Assembly: GCF_009671205.1 (NCBI RefSeq)
Contig: NZ_CP045309.1
Span: 5,022,001-5,086,000, forward strand
DNA from: Micromonospora terminaliae
GTDB lineage: Bacteria > Actinomycetota > Actinomycetes > Mycobacteriales > Micromonosporaceae
Length of the DNA stretch: 64,000 nt
Direction of reading: 5' to 3'
Under the pieces are notes generated by a model. It had not been told where the DNA came from, searched no databases, and saw only the letters and a program-made list of their open reading frames with translations. The position numbers and the translations under genes were made by a program. The stretch's first letter is position 1. Every line of letters starts with the position of its first letter. Below, one piece after another: positions 24,819 to 34,446 of the stretch.

Positions 24819-25904
24819 ATGGGTGACACCCCTCACCGCTCGGCGCACGCCGGCACCGGCGGGACCCGCGTGGCCACGAGCCACGAGTGGCCCGCCGGTG
24901 CCTCGGCGCGTGTGGCCGAGCCCTCCGGCATCCCTGGCATCCCCGACAACGGCCTGGGTGGCGGCGGTGGGCTGCCCCGGGCCCGGGCCTTCGGCGCGGA
25001 ACGCGCGTTCCGTGGCCTGACCCTTGCCGCCGGCACCACCGTCCTGGTGGTCATCGCGGCCATCGCGGTCTTCCTGATCGCCAAGGCCGTGCCGGCCCTG
25101 CGGGCGAACAGCGAGTCCTTCTGGACCTTCGAGGGCTGGTTCCCGAACGACGACCCGCCGAAGTTCGGCATCGGCGCGCTCGCCTTCGGCACCGTCCTGA
25201 GCTCGCTGCTGGCGCTGCTCATGGCGGTGCCCGTGGCGCTGGGCATCGCCCTCTACCTGTCGCACTACGCCCCGCGCCGCCTGGGCAACGCCCTCGGCTT
25301 CCTCGTCGACCTGCTGGCCGCCGTGCCCAGCGTGGTCTTCGGTCTCTGGGGCCGGGACTACTTCGCCCAGCCGGTCGCCGACCTGTCGGCCTGGCTGAAC
25401 AAGTACTTCGGCTGGATCCCGATCTTCGGCGAGGGCCCGTACGGCAGCTCGATCCTGCTCGGCTCGGTGGTGCTGGCGATCATGGTGCTGCCCATCGTCA
25501 CCTCGCTCTCCCGCGAGGTGTTCCGGCAGACCCCGAACGCCAACGAGGAGGCCGCCCTCGCACTCGGCGCCACCCGCTGGGAGATGGTCCGCACCGCGGT
25601 CCTGCCCTACGGCCGGCCGGGCGTCATCGCCGCCGTGATGCTGGGCCTGGGCCGGGCGCTCGGCGAGACCATCGCGCTGGCGCTCACCCTCGGCTCCACG
25701 TACGCCATCTCGTTCAACATCCTGCAGAGCGGTGGCAACTCGATCGCCGCGAACATCGCGAACCGGTTCGCCGAGGCGAACGACACCGGCCGGGGCGCCC
25801 TGATCGCCTCCGGCCTGGTGCTCTTCGCGATCACGCTGATCGTCAACATCACCGCGCGGGCGATCATCCACCGCCGCCGCGAGTTCACGGAGTCGGCCGC
25901 ATGA
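24819..25904 (+). CDS. pstC: Phosphate ABC transporter permease PstC
   Basis: A 361-residue inner membrane permease. After about 65 polar residues, six transmembrane helices follow; the conserved inward loop with [26 protein letters not shown] is the EAA motif that contacts the ATPase PstB. Its stop overlaps the pstA start by four bases (ATGA). Forms the transport channel with PstA. Confidence 0.95.
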   Translation: MGDTPHRSAHAGTGGTRVATSHEWPAGASARVAEPSGIPGIPDNGLGGGGGLPRARAFGAERAFRGLTLAAGTTVLVVIAAIAVFLIAKAVPALRANSESFWTFEGWFPNDDPPKFGIGALAFGTVLSSLLALLMAVPVALGIALYLSHYAPRRLGNALGFLVDLLAAVPSVVFGLWGRDYFAQPVADLSAWLNKYFGWIPIFGEGPYGSSILLGSVVLAIMVLPIVTSLSREVFRQTPNANEEAALALGATRWEMVRTAVLPYGRPGVIAAVMLGLGRALGETIALALTLGSTYAISFNILQSGGNSIAANIANRFAEANDTGRGALIASGLVLFAITLIVNITARAIIHRRREFTESAA

Positions 25905-26989
25905 CCACCACCGTCACCTCCCACCGCCCGCAGCCGCCGGCCCAGCCGCTCACGCTGCGGGCCCGGCGACTCCCGGCGTACGCCGCGCCGGCCATCGCCG
26001 TCGTGGCGCTGCTGGTCTCGGCCGGCATCGTCTACGGCGCCGGCATCGGCGGCCCGGTCCTCGTCGTGGTCGTCGCCGCGCTGCTCTACCTGGTCGGCCT
26101 CTACACCGCCGCGAAGGCGGTGGAGGGCCGGCGGGCCGCCCGCAACCGGACCTGGAGCGCGCTCATCCACTCCGCCTTCGTGCTGGCGGTGTTGCCGCTG
26201 GCCTCGGTGGTCTGGACCCTGGTGAGCAAGGGCACCGAGCGGCTGGACGGCAACTTCTTCGGCACCTCGATGAACAACATCGGGGCCCGGGACGCCAACG
26301 GCGGCGCCTATCACGCCATCATCGGCACCCTGGAGCAGGTCGGCATCGCCACGCTGATCACCGTCCCGCTCGGCCTGCTGTGCGCCATCTACATCGTCGA
26401 GTACGGCCGGGGCCGGTTCGCCTTCACCATCCGCTTCTTCGTGGACGTTATGACCGGCATCCCGTCGATCGTCACCGGCCTGTTCGTGCTGGCCTTCTGG
26501 GTGCTGGTCGTCTCGCCGTGGTTCAACGACGGCCGGCCGGGCTTCTCCGGCTTCGCCGCCGCGCTGGCCCTGAGCGTGCTCATGCTGCCGACGGTGGTGC
26601 GCTCCACCGAGGAGATGCTCCGCCTCGTGCCGGCCCCGCTGCGCGAGGGCGCCTACGCCCTCGGCGTACCGAAGTGGAAGACCATCCTGCGGGTCGTGCT
26701 GCCGACCGCGCTGCCCGGCATCGTCACCGGCATCATGCTCGCCATCGCGCGGGCGGCCGGCGAGACGGCGCCGGTGCTGCTCGTCGCCGGCGGCGGCGCC
26801 GCGATCAACTTCAACCCGTTCGAGAACAACCAGTCGTCGCTGGCCCTCTTCGTCTACCAGCAGGCCGGCGAGGCCTCGAAGTACTCGCCGGCGCGGGCGT
26901 GGACCGCGGCGCTGACCCTGGTCGCCCTCGTCCTCGTCCTGACCGTCGCGGCGAAGTTGCTGGCCCGTCGCAACCGGCTCGGCCGATGA
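25901..26989 (+). CDS. pstA: Phosphate ABC transporter permease PstA
   Basis: A 362-residue permease, the partner of PstC. Several N-terminal helices are followed by the core six-helix unit; the EAA-type loop is seen as [26 protein letters not shown]. The N-terminal extension (about 120 residues with two or three extra helices) is longer than E. coli PstA, as usual in actinomycetes. Start ATG 25901 overlaps the pstC stop. Followed 20 bases later by pstB. Confidence 0.94.
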   Translation: MTTTVTSHRPQPPAQPLTLRARRLPAYAAPAIAVVALLVSAGIVYGAGIGGPVLVVVVAALLYLVGLYTAAKAVEGRRAARNRTWSALIHSAFVLAVLPLASVVWTLVSKGTERLDGNFFGTSMNNIGARDANGGAYHAIIGTLEQVGIATLITVPLGLLCAIYIVEYGRGRFAFTIRFFVDVMTGIPSIVTGLFVLAFWVLVVSPWFNDGRPGFSGFAAALALSVLMLPTVVRSTEEMLRLVPAPLREGAYALGVPKWKTILRVVLPTALPGIVTGIMLAIARAAGETAPVLLVAGGGAAINFNPFENNQSSLALFVYQQAGEASKYSPARAWTAALTLVALVLVLTVAAKLLARRNRLGR

Positions 26990-27009
26990 ACCCCGGAGGT
27001 ACCACCACC

Positions 27010-27786
27010 ATGGCCAAGCGCATCGAAGCCACCGACGTCACCGCCTACTACGGCGGGTTCAAGGCGATCGAGAACATCAACCTGACCGTCGAGCCCAAGA
27101 CGGTCACCGCCCTGATCGGCCCGTCCGGCTGCGGGAAGTCCACCTTCCTGCGGTCGATCAACCGGATGCACGAGGTGCTCCCGGGCGCCCGGGTCGAGGG
27201 CAGCCTGACCATCGACAACCAGGACATCTACGACCGCGACGTGGACGTCACCGCGGTCCGCCGGATGATCGGCATGGTCTTCCAGCGGCCGAACCCGTTC
27301 CCCACCATGAGCATCTTCGAGAACGTGGTGGCCGGCCTGCGGCTCAACGGCGTCCGGCGCAAGTCGATCCTGGAGGAGGCGGCCGAGAAGGCGCTCCGCT
27401 CGGCGAACCTCTGGGACGAGGTGAAGGACCGGCTCGGCAAGCCGGGCGCCGGCCTCTCCGGCGGTCAGCAGCAGCGGCTCTGCATCGCGCGCACCATCGC
27501 GGTCGAGCCGCAGGTGGTGCTCATGGACGAGCCCTGCTCGGCGCTGGACCCGATCTCGACGCTGGCCATCGAGGACCTGATGTTCCAGCTCAAGGACAAG
27601 TTCACGATCATCATCGTCACGCACAACATGCAGCAGGCCGCCCGGGTGTCCGACCGGACCGCCTTCTTCTCCATCGAGAAGACCGGTGACCCGGGCCGGC
27701 TCATCGAGTACGACAACACCCAGAAGATCTTCAGCAACCCGAGCCAGAAGAAGACCGAGGACTACATCACCGGCCGCTTCGGCTGA
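27010..27786 (+). CDS. pstB: Phosphate ABC transporter ATPase PstB
   Basis: A 258-residue ABC ATPase. Walker A is GPSGCGKST, the Q-loop is [14 protein letters not shown], the signature motif is [16 protein letters not shown], Walker B is [13 protein letters not shown] and the H-loop His is in [11 protein letters not shown]. These, with the PNPFPTMS loop, identify PstB specifically. It energises phosphate import by PstCA. ATG 27010 with GGAGG ribosome site at about 26993. A terminator follows. Confidence 0.95.
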   Translation: MAKRIEATDVTAYYGGFKAIENINLTVEPKTVTALIGPSGCGKSTFLRSINRMHEVLPGARVEGSLTIDNQDIYDRDVDVTAVRRMIGMVFQRPNPFPTMSIFENVVAGLRLNGVRRKSILEEAAEKALRSANLWDEVKDRLGKPGAGLSGGQQQRLCIARTIAVEPQVVLMDEPCSALDPISTLAIEDLMFQLKDKFTIIIVTHNMQQAARVSDRTAFFSIEKTGDPGRLIEYDNTQKIFSNPSQKKTEDYITGRFG

Positions 27787-27810
27787 GCCGCTGACAAGCC
27801 CGGTCCGCGG

Positions 27811-27838
27811 GGGCCCCGGTCGAGCCCGACCGGGGCCC
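27811..27838 (+). terminator. Terminator after pstSCAB
   Basis: Perfect 12-bp arms (GGGCCCCGGTCG / CGACCGGGGCCC) with a four-base loop, 24 bases after the pstB stop and before the stop of the convergent epoxide hydrolase, so it may serve both. Confidence 0.75.
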
Positions 27839-27857
27839 TCGGCGTGTCCGCGCCGGC

Positions 27858-29048
27858 TCAGCGCAGCGCGGCGAAGAACTGCCGGAGGTCCGCCACGAGC
27901 AGGTCGGGCACCTGGTGGGCGGCGAAGTGCCCGCCCCGGTCGTACGTGTGCCAGGACACGATGTTCTTGTGGTCGCGCTCCGCCAGCGTGCGGATCGACT
28001 GGAAGTCCCAGGGGAAGTTGGCCAGGCCGAGCGGGACGGTGGTCGGCTCCGGCACCGCCGTGCCCCGGCCGTTGACCTTCTGCGTCGGGTGCACCACCTC
28101 GGCGTCCTCGTAGTAGTAGCGGGCCGCCGATGCGGCCGTGTTGGTCAGCCAGTAGATCGTCGTGTTGGTGAGCACGTGGTCGGCGTCGATCTGGTCCCCC
28201 ATGAGCTGGCCCAGCCAGCCGAGCAGGCCCACCGGCGAGTCGGCCAGCGCGTGCGCGACGTTCTGCGGCTCGGTCGAGTGCAGCTTGTCGTAGGCGCCCC
28301 GCCGCTGCACGAACCAGTCGGCGAACGCCACCTTGCCCCGCTCCTCCTCGGTGAGCGCGGCCAGCTCGGCGGGGTCACCGGACGGCAGGGAGAAGACCTG
28401 CGTGACGTGCACTCCCAGCACGTGTTCCGGGTCGGCCCGGCCCACCTCTGGGGAGACGAAGGCGCCGAGGTCGTTGCCGGCCGCACCGTACCGCTCGTAG
28501 CCGAGGCGGCGCATCAGCTCGGCCCAGGCGCGGGCCACCCGGTGCCGGTTCCAGCCGCGCTCCCGGGTCGGCCCGGAGAAGCCGAACCCCGGCACGGACG
28601 GGATGACCAGGTGGAACGCGTCGACCGGGTCGCCGCCGTGCGCCCGCGGGTCGGTCAGCGGCCCGATCACGTCCAGCCACTCCGCCACGGTGCCCGGCCA
28701 GCCGTGGGTGAGGATCAGCGGCGTGGCCTCCGGCTCGGGTGAGCGGACGTGCAGGAAGTGCACCCGCTGCCCGTCGATCTCGGTGGTGAACTGCGGGTAC
28801 GCGTTGAGCCGCGCCTCCCACTCCCGCCAGTCGTAGGTGGTCCGCCAGCGCTCGGCCAGTCGCCGCACCCAGCTCAGCGGGACGCCGTACTCCCAGCCGG
28901 GCGGGACCGGACCGGCGGGAGCGGCCGGGTCGGGGTCGGCGGGCAGTTCCTCGGCCCAGCGGGTCCGGGCCAGCCGGTCGGCGAGGTCGTCGAGGTCGGC
29001 CTGCGGCACGTCGATGCGGAACGGGACGATCGCGGTGTTGTCAGCCAT
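27858..29048 (-). CDS. Epoxide hydrolase-family protein (EHN + alpha/beta hydrolase)
   Basis: A 396-residue protein with an N-terminal epoxide hydrolase domain (about residues 5-115) and an alpha/beta hydrolase core. The oxyanion motif is [15 protein letters not shown] and the nucleophile elbow is GNDLGAF, with Asp as the nucleophile in place of the usual GGDWG; the catalytic His is in [10 protein letters not shown]. Likely opens an epoxide on a hydrophobic substrate; substrate unknown. It is divergent from a WYL regulator at 29111, with a shared 62-base promoter gap that holds an inverted repeat. Confidence 0.88.
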   Translation of the reverse strand: MADNTAIVPFRIDVPQADLDDLADRLARTRWAEELPADPDPAAPAGPVPPGWEYGVPLSWVRRLAERWRTTYDWREWEARLNAYPQFTTEIDGQRVHFLHVRSPEPEATPLILTHGWPGTVAEWLDVIGPLTDPRAHGGDPVDAFHLVIPSVPGFGFSGPTRERGWNRHRVARAWAELMRRLGYERYGAAGNDLGAFVSPEVGRADPEHVLGVHVTQVFSLPSGDPAELAALTEEERGKVAFADWFVQRRGAYDKLHSTEPQNVAHALADSPVGLLGWLGQLMGDQIDADHVLTNTTIYWLTNTAASAARYYYEDAEVVHPTQKVNGRGTAVPEPTTVPLGLANFPWDFQSIRTLAERDHKNIVSWHTYDRGGHFAAHQVPDLLVADLRQFFAALR

Positions 29049-29067
29049 GCTCCGAGCCTACGAACCG

Positions 29068-29090
29068 ATTAGGAAGGCCTCGTTCCTAAT
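29068..29090. promoter_or_regulatory. Candidate operator between epoxide hydrolase and WYL regulator
   Basis: A perfect 8-bp inverted repeat ATTAGGAA-N7-TTCCTAAT in an AT-rich patch lies between the divergent starts at 29048 and 29111. Placement suggests it is the binding site through which the WYL regulator controls both genes; binding is inferred. Confidence 0.6.
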
Positions 29091-29110
29091 GCGCTGGCAG
29101 AATCCGGAGA

Positions 29111-30067
29111 ATGTTGGAGACCTCGGCGCGGCTGCTGCGCCTGCTGTCGCTGTTGCAGACCCCGCGCGACTGGACCGGCGCCGAGCTGGCCGACCGCCTG
29201 GCGGTGAGCACCCGCACCGTGCGCAACGACGTGGAGCGGCTGCGGGCGCTGGGCTACCCGGTGCACGGCACGCGGGGCGCGGTCGGCGGCTACCGGCTGG
29301 GCGCGGGCGCGGCCCTGCCCCCGCTGCTCCTCGACGACGAGGAGGCGGTGGCGGTGGCGGTCGGGCTGCGCACGGCCGCCGGCGGCAGCGTGGCCGGCAT
29401 CGAGGAGACCTCGCTGCGGGCGCTGGCCAAGCTGGAGCAGGTGCTCCCCCACCGGCTGCGCCGCCGGGTCACCGCCCTGCACACGCACACCGTCCGGGTC
29501 CCGCACGACCAGCCCGGCCCGACCGTGGACGCCGGGACGCTCAGCCTCATCGGGGCCGCCTGCCGCGACCGGGAGCGGCTGCGCTTCGACTACGTCCGGC
29601 ACGACGGGACCGCCGACCGGCGGGACGTCGAGCCGTACCGGCTGGTCAACTGGGGCCGGCGCTGGTACCTGGTGGCCTTCGACCCGGCCCGGGACGACTG
29701 GCGCACCTTCCGGGTGGACCGGATCAGCCCGCGCACGCCGACCGGTCCCCGGTTCGCGGCCCGCGACCTGCCCGGCGACGTGGTGGACCGGGTCCGGCAC
29801 GGGGTCTCCGCGGCCGCCTGGCGCCACCGGGCCACGGTGCGCGTGCACGCTCCCGCCGAGGTGGTGGCCGAGCGGATCAACGCGGCCGTCGGCACCGTCG
29901 AGCCGGCGGGCGAGACGGCCTGCCTCCTGCACACCGGCGCCGACCGGCTGGAGACCATCGCGGTCTGGCTCGGCGTGCTCGATCTCGACTTCACCGTCGA
30001 GGACCCGCCCGAACTGGCCGACCTCCTGCGTACCCTCGCGGCCCGCTATCTCCGCGCGGCCGGCTGA
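29111..30067 (+). CDS. WYL-domain transcriptional regulator
   Basis: A 318-residue YafY-type regulator. The HTH (about residues 5-60) has LADRLAVSTRTVRNDVERL, and the WYL domain (about 140-210) has RDRERLRFDYVRHDGTADRRDVEP, NWGRRWYLVAFDP and DDWRTFRVDRI. It is divergent from the epoxide hydrolase gene and probably controls it. Ligand unknown. The 3' end lies 2 bases before the stop of the convergent Nudix gene. Confidence 0.88.
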   Translation: MLETSARLLRLLSLLQTPRDWTGAELADRLAVSTRTVRNDVERLRALGYPVHGTRGAVGGYRLGAGAALPPLLLDDEEAVAVAVGLRTAAGGSVAGIEETSLRALAKLEQVLPHRLRRRVTALHTHTVRVPHDQPGPTVDAGTLSLIGAACRDRERLRFDYVRHDGTADRRDVEPYRLVNWGRRWYLVAFDPARDDWRTFRVDRISPRTPTGPRFAARDLPGDVVDRVRHGVSAAAWRHRATVRVHAPAEVVAERINAAVGTVEPAGETACLLHTGADRLETIAVWLGVLDLDFTVEDPPELADLLRTLAARYLRAAG

Positions 30068-30069
30068 GG

Positions 30070-30897
30070 TCAGGCCAGGCGGAAGCGGGGCTCGTCGGCG
30101 TCGGAGAGGTCGAGGTGCGGGGTGACCGGGGTGCCGGGGTCGCGGCCAGCCGCCGCGCGGGCCACACCGGCCAGGTCGCCGGCGGCGGCCACCTCGCCGA
30201 GGGTGACCATCGTCGGCGGGAGCATGGTGAGCTCGCCGGCCTCCGCCCGGGCCAGGGCGTCCGCCGGACGCAGCCACAGCGTGTGGTCGGCCTCGCCGGA
30301 GACGTCCCGGGTCCGCTGTCCCTCTGGCAGCAGGGCCACGAAGAAGTACGTGTCGAAGCGGCGCGGCTCGAACTCGGGGGTGATCCACCGGCTCCACGGC
30401 AGTAGCAGGTCGGACCGCAGGGTGAGGCCCTTCCCGGCCAGCAGGTCGGCGAAGCCGGTCCGCCGGTCCACCAGGCCCTGCCGGGCCGCCTCCCAGTCGT
30501 CCCCGCTCACGTCGCCCACCACGGTCCCCGCGTCCGGGCCGGCCAGCAGCACGCCCGCCTCCTCGAAGACCTCGCGGGCGGCGGCACAGACCACCGCCTG
30601 CGCCGCCGCCGGGTCGAGGCGGAGCCGCTCGCCCCAGTCCGCCGGCGCCGGGCCGGCCCAGTCCAGGTGGGCCTGCGAGTCGGAACGGTCCACGCCGCCG
30701 CCGGGGAAGGCGTACATCCCGCCGAAGGTCATGGCGGCCACCCGGCGGATCAGGTACACCTCGAAGTCGGCGCCGGCCGGCCGGAGCAGCAGCACGGTGG
30801 CGGCGACCCGGGGCACGGCCGGCACACCGCCCTCGGCGCGGAACCGGCGGGCGTGCTCCACGAGGGCGGGCGGCGCCGCGAAGCCGTCGATCGTCAT
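30070..30897 (-). CDS. Nudix hydrolase (NUDT19-like)
   Basis: A 275-residue Nudix protein. The Nudix box is split by an insertion, as in the NUDT7/19 CoA-hydrolase group: FPGGGVD near residue 75 and CAAAREVFEEAGVLL about 40 residues later. In mammals NUDT19 cleaves CoA esters; for bacterial members the substrate is not set. Monomer length agrees with the group. ATG at 30897. Confidence 0.83.
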   Translation of the reverse strand: MTIDGFAAPPALVEHARRFRAEGGVPAVPRVAATVLLLRPAGADFEVYLIRRVAAMTFGGMYAFPGGGVDRSDSQAHLDWAGPAPADWGERLRLDPAAAQAVVCAAAREVFEEAGVLLAGPDAGTVVGDVSGDDWEAARQGLVDRRTGFADLLAGKGLTLRSDLLLPWSRWITPEFEPRRFDTYFFVALLPEGQRTRDVSGEADHTLWLRPADALARAEAGELTMLPPTMVTLGEVAAAGDLAGVARAAAGRDPGTPVTPHLDLSDADEPRFRLA

Positions 30898-31000
30898 GCC
30901 CCGAGCCTAGTTCCCGACCAATGGATCATGCGCTCGGCAGCGGGACGGCGGTACGGGCCGGGGCTGCGCTCGGCGCCGGTGCGTGGCAGGGTCGGGGCCC

Positions 31001-31588
31001 ATGATCGATGAGTTCGCGAAGGAGTACCTGCACCACGACCTGCGCACGCTGCGCGCGACGGTGCTCTGGAAGCTCGACGGCCTGTCCGAGTACGACGTAC
31101 GCCGCCCCCTGACCGCCACGGGAACCAACCTTCTCGGCCTGGTCAAGCACCTGTCGATCATGGAATCCAGGTACTTCGGCGAGGTCTTCGGCCGGCCGTC
31201 CCCCGAGCCCCTGCCCCGGTGGGACGCCGACGACGACGGCACCGACATGTGGGCGAGCGAGCACGAGACGCGCGCGGAGATCGTCGACCGCTACCGGCGG
31301 GCGTGGGAGCACTCGGACGCGACGATCGACGCCCTCGCCGTCGACTCGCCCGGCCATGTGCCCTGGTGGCCGCGCCCGGACGTGAAGCTGTTCAACATCC
31401 TGGTCCACGTGCTCACCGAGACCAGCCGGCATGCCGGCCACGCCGACATCCTGCGCGAACAGCTCGACGGCTCCACCGGAGCCCTGGCCGAGTACGCGCA
31501 CCTGGAACCCGACCCGGCGACCCGGGAGGCGCGGCGGGCGACGATCGAGCGGGCCGCCCGAGCAGCCGCCGCCGGCGCACCGCGCTGA
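31001..31588 (+). CDS. DinB-family (DUF664) protein
   Basis: A 195-residue four-helix-bundle protein of the DinB/YfiT-like group. The metal-binding His pattern is seen as LVKHLSIMESRYF and HVLTETSRHAGHADILREQLDG, with the last stretch diagnostic of DUF664. Some relatives are bacillithiol or mycothiol transferases and isomerases, so a mycothiol-dependent reaction is possible here. ATG at 31001 chosen over 30983 by family start. A Gfo/Idh gene follows 61 bases later. Confidence 0.82.
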   Translation: MIDEFAKEYLHHDLRTLRATVLWKLDGLSEYDVRRPLTATGTNLLGLVKHLSIMESRYFGEVFGRPSPEPLPRWDADDDGTDMWASEHETRAEIVDRYRRAWEHSDATIDALAVDSPGHVPWWPRPDVKLFNILVHVLTETSRHAGHADILREQLDGSTGALAEYAHLEPDPATREARRATIERAARAAAAGAPR

Positions 31589-31649
31589 GCCTTCCCGACG
31601 GGTGGATCTCCGGCCCGCCCATTCGGCGTGCCGGGATAGCGTGCCGGGC

Positions 31650-32618
31650 ATGACGCGTTGGGGAATCCTGGCCACCGGAAACATCGCCGCTCGCTTCGCC
31701 GAGGACCTGCGGCTGGCGCCGGGAGCCGAGCTGGTGGCGGTCGGTTCGCGTACCCGGGAGAGCGCCGACCTGTTCGCGCGGCGGCACGACATCCCCCGGG
31801 CGTACGCCTCCTGGGCGGAACTGGCCGCGGACCCGGACGTGGACGTCATCTACGTCGCCACCCCGCACGCCGCGCACCACGAGGCGGCCCTCACCTGCCT
31901 GGCCGGCGACAAGGCCGTACTGGTGGAGAAGCCCTGCACGCTCGACCTGCCCACCACCACGGAGCTGGTCGAGACGGCCCGCGCACGCGGCCTCTTCCTC
32001 ATGGAGGCCATGTGGATGCGATGTAATCCGCTGATCCTGCGGGTGCTGGAGCTGATCCGGGACGGCGCCATCGGCGAGGTGACCCACATCCGGGCGGACT
32101 TCGGCGCGGCCGGCCCGTTCCCGCCGGAGCACCGGATGCGCGCCCGGACGCTGGGCGGCGGCGCACTGCTCGACCTCGGCGTCTACCCGCTGAGCCTGGC
32201 CCACCTCGTGCTCGGCACGCCGCAGCACGTCCAGGCCTGGGCGAAGCTGGGCCCGGAGAAGGTGGACGAGAACACCGGCATGGTCCTCGGCTGGGACTCG
32301 GGGGCCGTGGCGACGCTGAGCTGCGGGATGGTCGGCGCCACCGCGATCACCGCGTCGATCACCGGCACGACAGGACGGATGGACCTGCCGGAGCCGTTCT
32401 ACCGGCCGGGCGCGGCGGTGCTGCACCGGGCCGGCGCGGAACCGGAGACCATCCCGGCCGACCTGACCGGCGGCGGCTACCAGCACGAGGCCATCGAGGT
32501 GCAGCGCTGCCTGGCGGCGGGGCTGATCGAGAGCCCGCTGGTGCCGCACGACACCACCCTCGAACTGATGGGTCTGGTCGACGACATCAAGGCCCGGATC
32601 GGCGTCTCCTACGCGTGA
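31650..32618 (+). CDS. Gfo/Idh/MocA-family oxidoreductase
   Basis: A 322-residue NAD(P)-dependent oxidoreductase. The Rossmann start is WGILATGNIAARFAEDL, where the second glycine of the usual GxGxxG is replaced, and the sugar-binding motif EKP is present as VLVEKPCTLD. Family members dehydrogenate or rearrange sugars, inositols or dihydrodiols; the MEAMWMRCNPLILRV segment resembles trans-1,2-dihydrobenzene-1,2-diol dehydrogenase-like members. Substrate unknown. It ends at a strong hairpin. Confidence 0.87.
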   Translation: MTRWGILATGNIAARFAEDLRLAPGAELVAVGSRTRESADLFARRHDIPRAYASWAELAADPDVDVIYVATPHAAHHEAALTCLAGDKAVLVEKPCTLDLPTTTELVETARARGLFLMEAMWMRCNPLILRVLELIRDGAIGEVTHIRADFGAAGPFPPEHRMRARTLGGGALLDLGVYPLSLAHLVLGTPQHVQAWAKLGPEKVDENTGMVLGWDSGAVATLSCGMVGATAITASITGTTGRMDLPEPFYRPGAAVLHRAGAEPETIPADLTGGGYQHEAIEVQRCLAAGLIESPLVPHDTTLELMGLVDDIKARIGVSYA

Positions 32619-32644
32619 GGGTCCCCCGCCACGGCGGGGGACCC
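32619..32644. terminator. Bidirectional terminator hairpin
   Basis: Perfect 12-bp GC-rich arms (GGGTCCCCCGCC / GGCGGGGGACCC) directly after the oxidoreductase stop and 16 bases before the pit stop codon, so it can end transcripts from both convergent genes. Confidence 0.75.
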
Positions 32645-32659
32645 CTCGACGTCGGGCGC

Positions 32660-33664
32660 TCAGAAGAGCGGGCGGACCAGCAGGTACGCCAGGCAGGCGA
32701 TCGCCGCGGCGGCCGGGAAGGTGATGATCCAGGCGATCACGATGTTGCCGGCCACGTTCCAGCGGACCGCGGAGAGCCGCTTGGTCGCGCCGACACCCAT
32801 GATCGCCGAGGTGATCGTGTGGGTGGTGGAGATCGGGGCCTTCAGCACCAGGGCGTTGAAGTAGAGCACGGCGCTGGCCACGGTCTCGGCCGCGAAGCCC
32901 TCCGGCGGGCCCAGGTCGATGATCTTCCGGCCCAGCGTCCGGATGATCCGCCAGCCGCCCGCGTAGGTGCCGGCCGCCAGCATTGCCGCCGACGTCCAGA
33001 ACACCCAGCCGGGGATGTGCGTCTTGGAATCCTGGAAGCCGCCGGTGTAGAGGGCCAGCACGATGATGCCCATGGTCTTGGCGGCGTCCTGCATACCGTG
33101 GCCGACGGACATGGCGGCCGCCGAGGCGGTCTGTGCCCAGCGGAAGCCGCGGTTGAGCTTGCCGGGCTGGCCCTTCCGGAACAGCCACAGGATCGCCAGC
33201 ATCACCAGGAAGCCGAGCACGAGGCCGACCACCGGCGAGAGCACCATCGGGATGATGACCTTCTCGAGGATGTTGCCCCACTGCACGACGCCGTCGTTGG
33301 CGAACAGGGTCGCGCCGACCAGGCCGCCGAAGAGGGCGTGCGAGGACGACGACGGGAGGCCGAAGTACCAGGTGATCAGGTTCCAGGCGATCGCGCCGAG
33401 CACCCCGGCGAAGACCACCCCCAGGCTCTCGATCCCGGTGGGCAGGGTGACCAGCCCGTCGCCGACCGTCTTGGCCACCCCGGCGCCGAAGTGCGCGCCG
33501 ACGAAGTTGCCGACGGCGGCCAGCGCGAGGGCGACCCGGGGTGTCAGCGCCCGGGTGGACACGCTGGTGGCGATCGCGTTGGCCGCGTCATGGAAGCCGT
33601 TCGTGTAGTCGAACGCCATGGCGACCACGATCACCGCCAGCACGGCGATGAGTTCGGGACTCAC
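32660..33664 (-). CDS. pit: Low-affinity inorganic phosphate transporter (PiT family)
   Basis: A 334-residue proton- or metal-phosphate symporter of the PiT family with about ten transmembrane helices. Both family repeats are clear: YTNGFHDAANAIATSVSTRAL near residue 20 and LKAPISTTHTITSAIMGVGAT near residue 275. It follows a DUF47 gene after four bases; the DUF47-pit pair is a standard actinobacterial phosphate uptake operon. A triple PHO-box repeat upstream of DUF47 suggests PhoP control. Confidence 0.94.
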   Translation of the reverse strand: MSPELIAVLAVIVVAMAFDYTNGFHDAANAIATSVSTRALTPRVALALAAVGNFVGAHFGAGVAKTVGDGLVTLPTGIESLGVVFAGVLGAIAWNLITWYFGLPSSSSHALFGGLVGATLFANDGVVQWGNILEKVIIPMVLSPVVGLVLGFLVMLAILWLFRKGQPGKLNRGFRWAQTASAAAMSVGHGMQDAAKTMGIIVLALYTGGFQDSKTHIPGWVFWTSAAMLAAGTYAGGWRIIRTLGRKIIDLGPPEGFAAETVASAVLYFNALVLKAPISTTHTITSAIMGVGATKRLSAVRWNVAGNIVIAWIITFPAAAAIACLAYLLVRPLF

Positions 33665-33668
33665 AGGA

Positions 33669-34295
33669 TCAGGACTCCTTGACCGCGATGGTCTCGACGG
33701 TGTTGGCCACGTGCTCGAAGGCGTCGCAGGCGGCCTCCAGCTCGTCGGCCACCTCCTTCATCTTCAGCACCGTGAGCGCGTCGTACTCACCGCTGAAGAG
33801 GCGGACCAGCAGCATCCGGTAGGCCTGGTCACCGTCGTTCTCGAGGCGGTTGCACTCGATCCAGTAGTCCTCGAGATCCTTCATCGACTTCAGCCGGGGC
33901 ATGGCCTCGGCGGTCAGCTTGGCCTGCTGGTCGAGGACGTTCACCAGCTCGTGCATCTCGCGCGGCAGCGACGGCAGCTTGGTGAGGCCGTAGAGGTAGA
34001 GCAGGTTGCCGACCGCCTCCAGGTGGTCCATCACGTCGTCGAGCAGCGAGCCCAGACGGTAGATGTCCTCCCGGTCGAACGGGGTGATGAAGGTAGAGTT
34101 GATCTTCTTGTAGAGCTCGTGGGTGATCTGGTCGCTGTCGTGCTCGACCTCGGTGAGCCGCTCGCTCACCGACTGGACCTCGACACCCGGCAGAGCCAGC
34201 TCGTTGAGCAGCTCGGTTCCCTTCACCAGGTTCTGCGCGGCCCTGGTGAAGAGCTCGTAGAAGGCGCCCTCGGTGGGGCGGAAGGAAAACTTCAC
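33669..34295 (-). CDS. DUF47 (PhoU-like) phosphate transport accessory protein
   Basis: A 208-residue all-helical protein of DUF47, related to PhoU. It shows the paired acidic metal-binding helices: LTEVEHDSDQITHELYKKIN and LENDGDQAYRMLL, plus EDIYRLGSLLDDVMDHLEAV. Such proteins modulate Pit transporters. Start ATG 34295; the gene is the first of the DUF47-pit operon. Its promoter region runs into the 3' end of ppk2. Confidence 0.92.
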   Translation of the reverse strand: MKFSFRPTEGAFYELFTRAAQNLVKGTELLNELALPGVEVQSVSERLTEVEHDSDQITHELYKKINSTFITPFDREDIYRLGSLLDDVMDHLEAVGNLLYLYGLTKLPSLPREMHELVNVLDQQAKLTAEAMPRLKSMKDLEDYWIECNRLENDGDQAYRMLLVRLFSGEYDALTVLKMKEVADELEAACDAFEHVANTVETIAVKES

Positions 34296-34413
34296 AGCAC
34301 GGACCTCGTCGTGTCGGTGGAAGGGTGGCCGTCGCCCCGGAAGGCGTCTGCTCTGCGCATGCTAGGTACCCCGTGGAACCGGGCTACGCCCGGCCCACCC
34401 CTGGTCAGGCCCG

Positions 34414-34446
34414 ATTCACCGCTCGTTCACCTGTTGTTCACCTTGC
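34414..34446. promoter_or_regulatory. Triple PHO box inside the end of ppk2
   Basis: Three consecutive 11-bp units on the plus strand, ATTCACCGCTC (34414), GTTCACCTGTT (34425) and GTTCACCTTGC (34436), form a textbook PhoP direct-repeat operator. They span the last eight codons and stop of ppk2 and lie 119-151 bases upstream of the DUF47-pit operon start, the likely target. The repeat orientation is opposite to the direction of DUF47-pit transcription. Confidence 0.72.
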
